Shown piece by piece: positions 1 through 12,475 of a DNA stretch of 64,000 nt (its first letter is position 1; every line of letters starts with the position of its first letter). A program made the translations under genes and the position numbers. The notes beneath the pieces were generated by a model that ran no database searches, was not told the origin of the DNA, and saw only the letters and a program-made list of their open reading frames with translations. Location: positions 6,398,398 to 6,462,397 of the forward strand of contig OW051469.1 in NCBI GenBank assembly GCA_932521025.1, read 5' to 3'. Origin of the DNA: Oscheius onirici (Eukaryota; Nematoda; Chromadorea; Rhabditida; Rhabditidae).

Positions 1-795
1 GTTCATGTGGAGATGAATGAAAACGGCTTAGCAGTGGATCCACCCGCCTCCGTCCCACTGTCGAAACTGGAGCCGAAGAAGAAACCGTGTCTAATGCCGA
101 AGATGAAGCCAACGGTTCGTAGATCAAAATGGTTGATCTCAGCTGACCAGAATAAAGTGTCTTGTCTGAACAAGTGCTCTCTTTACTTTAAAGAGGCACC
201 AGACACAATTCCAATAGAGGTATTCCAATCTGAAGATCCGTGACTGTGATAGACTCTTCTTCTAGTTTGTTTTCTGCTTTTGTGAATTCAATCACACCTT
301 CCTTGATTCCTCTTCTTGCCTCTTCTCTCGTACCATTCGTACTTTCATTGTTATGTCCTTTCAGAAAACATGAAGAAATTGCTCAGCAGGTATTTCAGTC
401 ATTCAGCTCTTTGCATGGGACATTCTTCACTGACGATTCTCTCGCCACAGGACATTTCTCAGCGTTCAGAAGACGTTTGCGGCAACTGCCGTAGGCTATA
501 AATATCACGTTTGGCGCGAATAGAACTCTCAAGCGTCTGTTTTTTTTTTCACTTCAACAACTGTTTCGGGAACTGTAGGTGCACAATTCAGACAAAACAA
601 AAATGAGCAAGTGCATTGTCTTTGAGCAAGTAAGAAAATGACATGTGAGTAAAGTGAAAAGAAGGGAACGACACACTGCAGTAAAAGCGCTCTCTTTTCT
701 AAAAACGCCCATAGAGAAAGAACAAGATTGCGTGAACTGACAATGGAAGGGACAGGAAATGTCACAAAACCGGAGGGAAAGAACAAATAACTCTT
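1..795. other. Left edge, no gene assigned
   Basis: A plus-strand frame stays open from the left edge to a stop at 243 and could be the 3' end of a gene entering from the left. It is lysine/proline-rich and matches nothing I recognise. The rest (244-795) contains no convincing exon on either strand. Confidence 0.3.
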
Positions 796-1023
796 TTAGT
801 CCGGAGGATACATATATTTTTCTGCTCCGGGATACTGGTCATAATACTGAGGATAGAGCTGTTAACTCAGGGGGAGTTACTGTAGGATGATGGTCATAGT
901 GCGGATTTCCATAGGGATGCGGCTGGTGGTGCATTGGAGGCATCTGATCGAGAGGACGTATGGAGAACGGGCTAGAATGGCTTGGAGGCTGTTGGTAGAC
1001 AGTGGGAGCTGTACCAGAACGTT
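796..1023 (-). CDS. Possible last exons of a P/Y/H-rich protein
   Basis: On the minus strand a frame rich in Pro, His and Tyr runs from an acceptor-like CCCAG near 1024. Its motifs include YQQPPSHSSPF, PPMHHQPHPYGNPHYDHH and, at the end, YPQYYDQYPGAEKYMYPPD followed by TAA at 796-798. The two halves join in phase only if the 22 bases at 859-880 (GTAACT...TTAACAG on the minus strand) are removed as an intron. This composition is common in the low-complexity tails of transcription factors and RNA-binding proteins. I saw no folded domain and could not trace upstream exons, so the boundary at 1023 is approximate. It could be spurious. Confidence 0.3.
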
Positions 1024-2315
1024 CTGGGCAGCTACAGGAACGAAAATGGCTTGGATGAGGACGCAGGACGACAGAACACGAAGAATTGTCAGTAGCCGCA
1101 ACTCAAGACTGGGCAGAGGATGAAATCTCCACTGCGTCGGCTCTAAGAACGAGAAGTCACGTGTCACCCATAAACAGACAGGGGGACGGCTTAGTGGCAA
1201 GTACTGGGAACGCGACGGTGCAGGAATATCACAAACAGTTGGAAACTAACACCTGCCCCGTTTGAAGGTCTTCCAATCGATGGTCGTCTCATGACGGTAA
1301 AGTAATGGCTTTGACCACTCTACAGGTTGGTTGAAACATGGTTTCTACAACAAAAGACGGATACAGTCGTATTTTCTCTTCTGCCTTTTTTACCAGATAC
1401 TGTCGAGCCGGTAGCGAAATACCTAAACCTAGCCTGGGGAATCTCTTCGAAAGTACGAAAAGCTTCAAGTTACCACCGCTGAGAAATGCTGAGTACTCTT
1501 TGGAAGTTGTGTGCGGGATCAAAGAGATTGGCTAGAAGGTTCCTGTTCTGCACCTTTTGTTAGACGAAGTAGACGAAACGTTTATAGTAATTGAAAGGGG
1601 TTCCAGGACATCAAAATCGTATCTTTCTCTGATCAGAAGCTGTTTTCCGTTTCATTCTGTGAAGATTGCGAAGAGTTCACTAAAGGAAGTGTATATTCTG
1701 GATCTGGGAAAGAACAAAAGTCATTTCATTTTTCTAGATACTTTCAGGCTTGAGATCTGGATCCAGATTCGTCTGGATCACATAAATGCGCACTATGAGC
1801 TCCGCTACCTCACAGTACTTGAACCACTGTTATTTGACAACCTAATTGGTACTTTGGCCGACTAGGAGTAACATTTGACCACCAGTCTCTTGAATGAATG
1901 TCTAGTCGCACTGACGCCACATCGATCAAGTTACCCACAGTATCAACAAGTCGATCTTTTCAAGAATGTTTCTGTTGAATCTTCGAGATACTGGGTCAGA
2001 TATTGTGTTGGATGAATAGCTTGGAAGCCTGACAAACGGATTCTGAACTTCTGACGCTTTATTTTTTGGTGACTGACTTTGCCATTACTCAGTAGAAAAT
2101 ACTATTCTTGCAGTCGATTAAAAGACCTGTTGCCACCCTTCTAGTGTAAGGTTGGAAGCTCATTTAGAAGTCTATGACAATGGTGGTCTTTCCGCTCTGC
2201 TTTCTGCAACAGCTGTTGCTCGCCACTGACCCTCTCTTTCCCATATTGTAAAAATGAGTTGCTCCATCGATTCTTTCTGCCAGCTGGCTGCTATTCACAG
2301 GTTTTGTTTCAGAGA
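1024..2315. other. Unassigned region upstream of sarcoglycan
   Basis: Several open frames of 60-110 codons occur on both strands, but none has recognisable motifs or consistent splice signals. The right part presumably holds the sarcoglycan promoter and 5' untranslated region. Confidence 0.3.
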
Positions 2316-3655
2316 ATGAGTAGATATCCAGTCTATGGAATGCAAGAAGACCCCGTCTGGTCCAGAGGGGCTTCGGTTGTCGATCCAGTAAGAGGCCAGT
2401 CTCATCCTCCGGTCTATCCGACTATGCCTTATGCCCCCTATCCGACTCATACTACCGTCATCCATTCTCAAGGAAAACCACCTCCAGATGCTGACTTTTA
2501 CAAGCAACTTCAGGTTTTTGGAAAGTCACCTAAAGTCTTTTCAGAGTAGGAATCTATGGCTGGAGAAAGAGGGTTCTTTACTGTTTCATTCTATTCCTCA
2601 CATTCATTATTCTCGTCAATGTTGCCCTCACAATTTGGATTTTCATCGTTCTCGATCTTTCTTCAGTGAGTTTTCTGTATCATTCCCACCTTGAAGAATC
2701 GTTTTCAGGAAGGAATGGGAGCCTTGAAAATTGAAGACGACGGAATACGAGTTCTTGGTCGAGCACACTTCGACAAACCTGTTCATTTTTCTCATTTGAG
2801 CACAGCGAGAGTGAGTTCTGTATACTGTCTCATTTTACTCATTCTGTCGATTTCTCATGTCTTCGTGTTTTTTGTTCTTTGTCGTCGAGTTTACTGTTAC
2901 TGTCAGTTTCTCTAAATTCTATTGATTTGAGGACGAAGCCTTGATCATCGACTCATTCCGCGGAGTCCGTCTTCAAGCTCGAAACTCCACTGGGCAAGTC
3001 TCTTCCATGTTCAGTTTAGGAGCAGATGGAAAGGCGGAAGCTGTCTGTGAACGATTCGAGGTACTTTTTCCTTTCCTTTTCGATTGAAACCCGATTCCTG
3101 ACAGGTGAGCGATACCGACAACAAGCTGTTGTTTTTTGCCGACTCGAATGAAATTGGACTCAAGCTCGAAAATTTGAGAATTCTGGGTATAGGAGAACTT
3201 TAGAAAAGAACAGACAGTAGTTCAGATGATGGTGGCAGTGTATTCGAGGGAGCAATTCAGACTGCGTTTGTGAGACCAGAACCTGACACTCCTTTGAGGT
3301 TGGAAATGGTTTTTGAGAAGAAAAATGAAATTTTTTAGACTCGAGTCTCCTACCAGAAGCGTCACGGTTGATGCGGCTCAAGACATTGAGCTTTTGACTT
3401 CAGCAGGTGAGGTCCGTGTCAGTTCCCTTCTCGATATTGGATTGACAGCCAAACAGGTAATTTTCCAAGAAAACTTCGGAAAACAAGATTCAGGGGGAGA
3501 TTCGTCTTGAATCATCCAATATCTTTGTCGAGGGGCTGCCCCGGAGTGTTGGACGAGGAAATCCACAACTTCAAATGTGTGTCTGTCACAACGGACGTCT
3601 GTTCTTAGCCGTCCAGGGAGCCGATTGCCGAGCGGATAGAGGCACTTGCGATTGA
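2316..3655 (+). CDS. sgn-1: Gamma/delta-sarcoglycan
   Basis: This is a type II membrane glycoprotein of the dystrophin-associated sarcoglycan complex in the muscle sarcolemma. The start ATG lies just after a GTTTTGTTTCAG acceptor. A cytoplasmic N-terminus leads into [10 protein letters not shown], which matches the juxtamembrane signature of vertebrate delta-sarcoglycan, then a single membrane segment ending [10 protein letters not shown]. Later come [10 protein letters not shown] and the family signature [13 protein letters not shown]. The C-terminus has the Cys cluster [20 protein letters not shown]. Eight exons are inferred, with introns of 20 nt (2525-2544), 27 nt (3187-3213) and 37-130 nt. 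AATAAA follows at 3662. The symbol is the C. elegans gamma-sarcoglycan orthologue; gamma and delta types cannot be separated by eye. Confidence 0.9.
2525..2544 (+). other. 20-nt intron in sarcoglycan
   Basis: GTCACC...TTTTCAG, 20 bases. Removing it gives the conserved [10 protein letters not shown] in one frame. The competing donor at 2514 would make a 31-nt intron but shifts the frame. Confidence 0.7.
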
Positions 3656-3661
3656 TTTCTG

Positions 3662-3667
3662 AATAAA
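3662..3667 (+). terminator. Poly(A) signal, sarcoglycan
   Basis: AATAAA seven bases after the stop codon. It lies within the 40-bp gap to the convergent PCID2 gene, so the two 3' ends must overlap. Confidence 0.6.
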
Positions 3668-3695
3668 TTTACCGAATTTTATGAACAAAATAGAA

Positions 3696-5247
3696 TTAAA
3701 GAACAGCTGACAGGGCTGGGAAGGGATCTTTCTTACTGATGACGAGCTTCTTGTGTTGGTGGGAGAGGTACCCCTTGATTTTCTTCTAAAATGATTTCAT
3801 ACGAAAGAAAGAGAAAGAAAACAAACCTCGGCTATGAGGTTGGCGACAATACACTCCACCTCCTCGTCATCAACATCATGAACATTCAAAAATTTCAGGC
3901 AGTCCATGAAAGCTTGCAGCGGAACCATGTTGCTGTTCATCATGAGAGATCTACAATTGTTTTCCTTTCGAGCGAATAAAAAAAACTAACATTTTTTTGA
4001 AAAGAGTTCTGTAGGTGATTCCGCGTAACTTCTCCAACATTAAAAATATACCACACTGTATGAAAAAGTCTTCGTTTCGAGCCAGAGACTGATCCAACTG
4101 GGCCAGATTTCCTTCTCTGACTGCCTCGACCACCTAAAATTGAACTTTTGACAAAAATATTTAGAAAAGTACCTCTTGGAATTCGTCAAGTTGATACTTG
4201 TGCAGAAGCTGTTTGCTAGGCATGTGGCCGAGGAACATTTTCACAGGAATGAGGTAGATCAAGACGAGCCGCTTGTTCCGTTCCGCGTCTTTGGGACAGT
4301 TTCTGAAGGCGTACGAGAGCGATTTTTCGGCAAGAGGCAGATCCGAATCGAACATAGCTTTTCGACCGAGGAAGTAATTGTATGTGACTTTGTCAGCCAT
4401 CGAGAAATAGTTGAAAAGAGGTCCGGCATTGTCGATTGTTCGAATTAGAGGCTTCAACAGATTAAGTTTGTTTATCTGAAAAGATTGTGAACAAAATTTA
4501 TGAGGCTAAAAACCTTGAAATAGATTCGGAATAGCTGGTTCGTCATATTTAGCAGGGCAATTTTCTTGGTCACAGAAAAATCTGGTCGCCTGGAAGTTTC
4601 AATATAAACACACAAAAAATAGGCTCACGTGTCGGTAACGCAACTTCTGTACGACTCCATAATCGGATTGGCACATTTCTCGTAGAAAGTCTTCATCTCA
4701 TTCGGATTTTCTTCAACATCGTCCTCATCTACCTCTACTTCATCGGCTATGCGAGCGATTCCACGCACATCTGTACAGAATTTGTAGAAAAACGGCATAA
4801 ACCAGTTTTCTTCCTTTCTCTTCTGCAGAATTTCGCGATTAAAAATGGACATAATCTGAAAGCAAATGTGTTCCCAGCACAGAAAAAAAGGCTTTACTTG
4901 TGTATGAAGTTCATAGGCGTCAGCGTAATTCCGCGAGACGTTAATGTGGTAAAGAACGTGAAGATGAATACAAGCTATCTGATCGATAACCTCGTCGTTT
5001 ACGAAGACTCTGTTGGTGCGGGAACCGTAGTTTTCTTGCTAAAAGCGACCGGTTTACGAACATTTGTGTAACTTACATGTAAAAAGGGTAGATCTGCGTG
5101 TGGTCCGTTGACAGAGATGAGGGCAGCAGCTACTTCAGCCTCCTCCCAGTCCATGGATTGTGTGTAGCGATCGATGGCCCGAAGATAGTCGTCGGCAGAG
5201 TTACATCGGTTTACGATTGAGGCTGCCGTTTGAATTGCCGATGGCAT
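3696..5247 (-). CDS. PCID2: PCID2 / Thp1-like PCI-domain protein
   Basis: This is the PCI-domain subunit of the nuclear TREX-2 mRNA-export complex (yeast Thp1, vertebrate PCID2). The minus-strand start ATG (5245-5247) follows a CTATTTTCAG acceptor by two bases. In order, the protein has an N-terminal helical region ([15 protein letters not shown]), an acidic insert ([11 protein letters not shown]), and the PCI core with [43 protein letters not shown] and [20 protein letters not shown]. It ends in a winged-helix tail with [20 protein letters not shown]. All these blocks align with human PCID2. The gene is split by small introns; the last acceptor, ATTTTAG, precedes the KKIKGY exon. It converges on sarcoglycan and shares a 549-bp divergent upstream region with actin copy 1. 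Confidence 0.92.
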
Positions 5248-7089
<1,842 letters not shown>

Positions 7090-7115
7090 GCAAACCATCC
7101 TTGTCCACTAGTTTA

Positions 7116-7121
7116 AATAAA
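7116..7121 (+). terminator. Poly(A) signal, actin 1
   Basis: AATAAA 27 bases after the stop codon. Confidence 0.6.
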
Positions 7122-7346
7122 GTATTTGTGTGAAACTAGTCTTCTTAGAAACTGCGAAACGTTGAAAAAGTTACTTACTGATATTTTACTAATTGTACTA
7201 AAAAAGGATCGAGGGAAGGAAAAGTGCCGTTTCGAATGGCTATTTTGTTTTTTTATCTAGTACGTGAAATTCCGTCGTTGGTTCAAACTGCGCATTGCTT
7301 TATTCCAATTTATCTTCTCGGCTTACTATTTTCAATATTTAAGCCA

Positions 7347-8178
7347 ATGGCTAAAGCTAAAAGCAAAGCCAACGGTTCAACGAGAAAGAATCCTCGAAAA
7401 AGACGAAGGAAGACTTGGCTGGATGAAGAGAGTCAGTTTGCAAGTCATTTACCTCAGTATTTGGTGTTCAGAAGACACGGCCATTTCGGAAGTGGATCGT
7501 CTTGCTCAACGATTCAACACTAAGAAGAAAAAGAAGACTTTGGACGAAGAGTTTGCTGAATACGAAGCCAGTTGCTCTTCGTCACTTCAGAATGGAACTG
7601 CTCGTGAAAATAAACCATATCAGGTTCTCCAATATAAATATTCCAAAAAAATATTTTTAGATAAAATTCGAGCAAGATGTGATTCCAATGATCTGGGTTT
7701 GTTGTCTCTGTGCAAAAGGCTACGCTCAGGATAATCTCGGGGATCTTTTCGGACCATACTACATTCACAGTCCACGCAAGAATCCCGAGTTTCTTCTCAC
7801 CAAAACGAAAAAGGTTCCTACTTTTCGTTCTTCGAACATATCTAGTTTAGAAGTTTCGTGAACCGAAATGTGAGCTGTGGTTTCACGGAGAATGCCTACT
7901 CTGGGCTCCAGGCGTGAATCTCGAAAAGACGCGTCTCACGGCTTTGGAGGAAAACATTTACAAGTTTTGGGATCAGAAATGCGAAGGATGCCACAAACCA
8001 GGTGCTTCAATCCCGGTCAACGGCGGAGGACACGTCCATTTTCCCTGTGCCATCAATAATCCATCATGTAAACTTTTCTTCACAAGTTTCAAATGAATCT
8101 TCAGATTACAAGCTAAACAATGCCGACTTCAGTTGTGAGCTCGTCGTAGCCACAGCACCCGGTTCTCCTCAACTCTGA
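7347..8178 (+). CDS. Extended PHD-finger protein, TCF20/RAI1-like
   Basis: A small, basic, probably nuclear protein of about 215 residues. The N-terminus is Lys/Arg-rich (MAKAKSKANGSTRKNPRKRR). After a 28-nt intron (7444-7471) comes DEEFAEYEAS, then an extended PHD domain. It opens with VCCLCAKGYAQDNLGDLFGP and continues with KCELWFHGECLLWAPGVNLE, KCEGCHKPGASIPVNGGG and VHFPCA. The Cys/His spacing and the GDLFGPYY motif resemble the ePHD of TCF20, RAI1 and related chromatin proteins that bind nucleosomes. Those proteins are far larger, so this is either a minimal nematode relative or an independent ePHD protein. Introns of 37-40 nt split the domain. It sits 257 bp after actin 1 and 205 bp before PIG-M on the same strand. 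Confidence 0.75.
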
Positions 8179-8383
8179 GCCATAATCTCAACCTTTTGAT
8201 CAACCCTCTCCCCCACATCAATTCCTTACGGTTCTTCCACTAATATCCTACTTTTAGTTGTCTTTCCGGCCATTTATATAATTTTGATAAAAAGTTGTTG
8301 TACTGTGTCTTCTTGGGTAGAATCCATAGCCATTTTTATCGTTTCTCTCACTCTTGGAAACTTGTCGTTTTTAGAACGCATGA

Positions 8384-11037
8384 ATGTGGACGATTAAAAG
8401 TGCCAAGAAGCAGACTTGGAATAAAAACATGGTCAGTCCATGTTTTTTTTCTCAAAAAAGTTGGCTTTAGACCCTGTTCACTGCCTTCGCTGCTAGATTG
8501 ATTCTCATCGGCTATGCCTACGTCCACGACTACATCTTCAGCGTCGATTTTACGGACATTGACTATTATGTCTTTTCCGACGCCGCAAATCATGTAGCCG
8601 AGGGAAGGAGTCCGTACGAAAGAGCCACATACAGGTTAGCGTTCTTGTTTTCTGGCAAGTAAACGTCTTTATGTTGGCCAGTCTTTGCCTGGAAACATAG
8701 GACTTTCTTCCATGCGAATCGATAAAAAGAATCGTGTTTTGTTACTTTGCTGCTCTGAATTATTTCTTCCGTTGACGTTAATTTCAAATAAACAACACTT
8801 TCCAGATACACTCCACTTCTAGCCTGGATTCTCGTCTTGAACAAGCACCTCGGTCGCGACTTTGGCAAAATACTTTTCTGTCTGGTTGACATAGCTGTCG
8901 GATGGATGTTATTCAAAATGATGGAGCCGGAACCAGCTGCCTCGAAGTAGGAATTTATTTATTTCTATCTCAAACCCTCCCACGTAGGAAGTCTGAGAAA
9001 AAGAAACGACGTTCGGTTGAGCAAAAGGAAACTGAGGAGATTGTAGGAGACAAAAACGACGATTCGTCGAGCATCAAATTTGTATCGCTTTTCTGGCTGG
9101 CGAATCCTCTGATTGCCGTTATTTCGGCAAGAGGAAATGCTGATACCCTGGTCTGTGGAGCTGTTCTTCTGTCACTTTACCTTCTGGACAAGAACCAGGT
9201 ATTACGTGTGGAAGGAATAAACGCCCCCCCCCCCTTCTAAAATTTTTGTTTTTCATCCAAATGTCATCAAAATTTGGCAGGAAGTATAAGGCCCAACTTC
9301 CCCACAAAATTTCAGCCAATTTGCATTTTCTATGGCGGAGCTAGGTCGATTTTATCACATTTTGGGGTCCGACCTCGCGGCACTGTCGGACCCATAACTT
9401 TTTTTGAAGATAACATATCGGCATGTTCTATAGCCTATGGCATGCATCACTCATGAGGCTATATCGCTGCACAATATCAGCCCAAGTCATCGGATAGTTT
9501 TCTCAAACATTCGCTCCTAAACTTTTTTTCACTTGGCCAAAAACACCATGGGAGGTATCATGGAATTTTTTGGTCAAAAATTTTTATTCGTGCATTAGCA
9601 TCGTACTGACTTGCTATTACCCAAAAACTTGTTTGCTCCTCGAAATTCGCGATGGAAGTGGGGAAATTAGGTCGAAGAATGTCTCATAGAATGTTCTAGA
9701 AGCTTCTAGAATCCCAGTTTTTTGCCTCGGTGTTTTTGGCCAAGTGAAAAAAAGGTTAGGAGCGAATGTTTGAGAAAACTATCCGATGGCTTGGGCTGAT
9801 ATTGTGCAGCGATATAGCCTCATGAGTGACGCATGCCATAGGCTATAGAACATGCCGATATGTTATCCTCAAAAAAAGTTATGGGTCCGACAGTGCCGCG
9901 AGGTCGGACCCCAAAATGTGATAAAATCGAGCTAGCTCCGCCATAGAAAATGCAAATTGGCTGAAATTTTGTGGGGAAGTTGGGCCTTATACTTCCTGCC
10001 AAATTTTGGTGACATTTGGATGAAAAACAAAAATTTTAGAAAGGGGGGGGGGCGTTTATTCCTTCCACACGTAATGCTTTTATCCTAATTGAAATAATGC
10101 TTTTCCTATTTTCAGTGGTTTTTTTCGGCTCTTGTCCACGGAATTCTTGCCGTCCATCTCAAAATCTACCCGCTCATCTATCTACCGTCCATTTTCATTC
10201 ATCTTTCCGATTATGACAAGCAGATAGACGTCAGAAACAAGTTAAGAGCTCTCATTACCAACATACGCGGATATTCCTATGCTCTAGTCAGTTTTATCAA
10301 CATTTTATTCGACTTTCAACTTATTCCAGGTCAGTCTGTTGTCCCTATTCATAATCGTCCTAATGTTCTATCAGTTTTACGGAGATGTTTTCCTCGAGGA
10401 ATATCTAGTGTATCACGTAAGAAGGACGGACACGAGACACAATTTTTCTCCATACTTTTTGCCGCTCTATCTCATCGGTGTAAGTTCATTTTACGACCTT
10501 CTTTTTTAACGAAAAATAGCATGTTCCTGTTTTTTTCAGGACGATGCCAAGCTGGCGAAGATCGTCGGATTCGGTGCCTTCATCCCTCAAGTGGTGACTA
10601 TTTTCTTCTTCGCCTTCAGGTTTGTCGTGGTCCCTAATTATTCAATTGCATTCCTTCAGATACTACTCAGATTTGCCCTTTTGCTGGTTCTTGACTACCT
10701 TCGCCTTCGTGACTTTCAACAAAGTCTGTACCAGCCAGTATTTCATCTGGTACATCGTCTTTCTTCCTTTGATTTGTCAAAGAATAAAGGTAAAGCAACA
10801 CTTTGCTTTAAAACGCCAAACTAGATGGAGAACAACGAGCCGATCTACTTGATTGTTTCCTGGTTTGCCGGCCAGGGCGTCTGGCTGCTGTTCGCGTATC
10901 TCTTCGAATTTCAAGGCTTCGACGTCTTCAGCTACATCTGGATGGCTTCTCTCCTCTTTCTCCTTATCAATTGCTATATTATGCGACGAGTTCAACAGTC
11001 GTATGCCCCGATTCCAGCCAAGCTGAAAAACGAGTAA
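8384..11037 (+). CDS. PIGM: GPI mannosyltransferase 1 (PIG-M)
   Basis: An ER multi-pass enzyme that adds the first mannose to the GPI-anchor precursor, using dolichol-phosphate-mannose. The start is [16 protein letters not shown], ten bases after a GTTTTTAG acceptor. Family blocks are [20 protein letters not shown] (the DxD catalytic motif is in the lumenal loop), [67 protein letters not shown] and [20 protein letters not shown]. Two family-divergent inserts are Lys/Glu-rich ([17 protein letters not shown]) and the short C-terminal tail. The intron at 9199-10115 is inflated by an 875-bp fold-back element. Only 112 bp separates the stop from the DPH5 start, suggesting joint transcription. Confidence 0.95.
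9201..10075. mobile_element. Large fold-back element in PIG-M intron
   Basis: Inverted arms at about 9201-9547 and 9729-10075 (347 bp each) flank a 181-bp centre. The termini read ATTACGTGTGGAAGG and its complement CCTTCCACACGTAAT, with C/G homopolymer runs just inside. A TA dinucleotide on each side of CGTGTGG...CCACACG fits a Tc1/mariner-type target duplication, but the palindromic end makes this ambiguous. No transposase frame is present. The short open frames on opposite strands of the arms have nearly identical products only because the arms are inverted copies. Confidence 0.85.
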
Positions 11038-11149
11038 ATGATCTCATTTTATTAAATAATATTTATTTTGTGTCTTTTGTTATCTACCTGGTCTTTCTTC
11101 CACCTACATGTTTTAATTTGTTTAAATATGTATTTTAACAGTATCTTAG

Positions 11150-12369
11150 ATGGTGTTCTACCTAGTTGGTCTCGGCCTGGGAGACGTGGAAGATATCACC
11201 GTGAAAGGACTCAATGCCGTCAAGTAAAAAAAAATTTCAACATAAAAAGGTTATAGAAAATGTTCCCGCGTCTATCTGGAAGCCTACACGAGTATTCTCT
11301 GCTACGGACTGGACAAGACCAAGCTAGAGGAATTCTACGGCCGCCCAGTCATCGAAGCCGACCGAACGATGGTCGAACAGACCTCGGACGAGATTCTGGA
11401 AGGAGCCGAGACGGAAGATGTGGCCATGCTCGTTGTCGGAGACCCGTTTGGAGCCACAACTCATGCCGATCTGGTTCTGAGAGCCAAAGAACGAGGAATT
11501 CCTGTCAAGGTCATCCACAATGTGTCTATCATGAATGCTGTCGGATGCTGCGGACTACAGGTTCCTTTGGCTGTTTTTAAAGCTAAAATTAGAATTTCAG
11601 CTGTACAGCTTCGGAGAGACGGTATCGATTGTAATGTGGCTAGACGGATGGGAGCCTGACAGCTATTATGACAGAATCGCTTCGAACAAGGTCAAGGGAC
11701 TTCACACCTTGTGTCTTCTCGGTATGTTTTGCAATTTATTCTGATTTCTTCAGAAGACATGTTGAAACATGCTGTATCGGAATCATGTTTTGGGTGTCTA
11801 AATTGGAAGCTTGTTCAGTTGTCTGGCCTGACTTTCCCGCTTTACTTGCCACTTGTAGTTTCCCATGTTTTTACAAAGTCTTCTCTTATCCGCCTTCTCA
11901 TTCTGAAGATACATTGTGAACAGACTTCTTCAAGATTTTGACTCCCACTAAGAATTTTTTTAACTTTAGAAAACTCGGCTGCATGTTTTTTTAAAAGTTT
12001 TATTTGTAGATATCAAGACGAAGGAGCAGACAGTCGAGAATATGATGCGTGGACGGAAGGTCTACGAGCCGGCCCGATATCTGACGTGTTCCGAAGCAGC
12101 TACGCAACTTTTGAAAATAGCCGAGCGGAAGAAGGAGGCCGGCATTGAATCTGTCTACGACGAGAACACTCCCTGTGTCGGACTAGCAAGAGTCGGCTGG
12201 GACGGCCAAAAGGTAAACATTTGTTTTACTTTAAAACTCTCTTTAGATTGTGTTCTGTTCGCTGAAAGAAATGTCGACTACGGATATGGGCCTTCCTCTC
12301 CATTCACTCATCATTCCGGGAGAGATGCATCCTCTCGAGTTGGATTTGTTGAAAACATTCAAATTGTAA
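11150..12369 (+). CDS. DPH5: Diphthine methyl ester synthase (DPH5)
   Basis: A SAM-dependent methyltransferase of diphthamide synthesis. It methylates the modified histidine of elongation factor 2 in the cytosol. Five exons: 11150-11223, 11257-11560, 11601-11721, 12010-12212 and 12247-12369. Diagnostic blocks are [116 protein letters not shown] and [13 protein letters not shown]. It ends in [19 protein letters not shown]. Length and order match the eukaryotic family. The start follows TATTTTAACAG by eight bases. The 288-nt third intron is much longer than the others. It is the last gene of the ePHD-PIGM-DPH5 series. Confidence 0.96.
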
Positions 12370-12475
12370 CTCTATTTGTTACGTTGTTATTGTTGTTTTT
12401 TACATACAGATTTTATCACTAGAAGGGGTGTTTAGAGTGGGAGATCTAGCTAAAAGTTCTCTTTCGAAGAGAGAA

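Noticed and set aside
9274-9456. Open frame with a twin product at 9820-10002 on the other strand
   Set aside because: Both are in the inverted arms of the fold-back element and reflect the arm symmetry, not a gene family.
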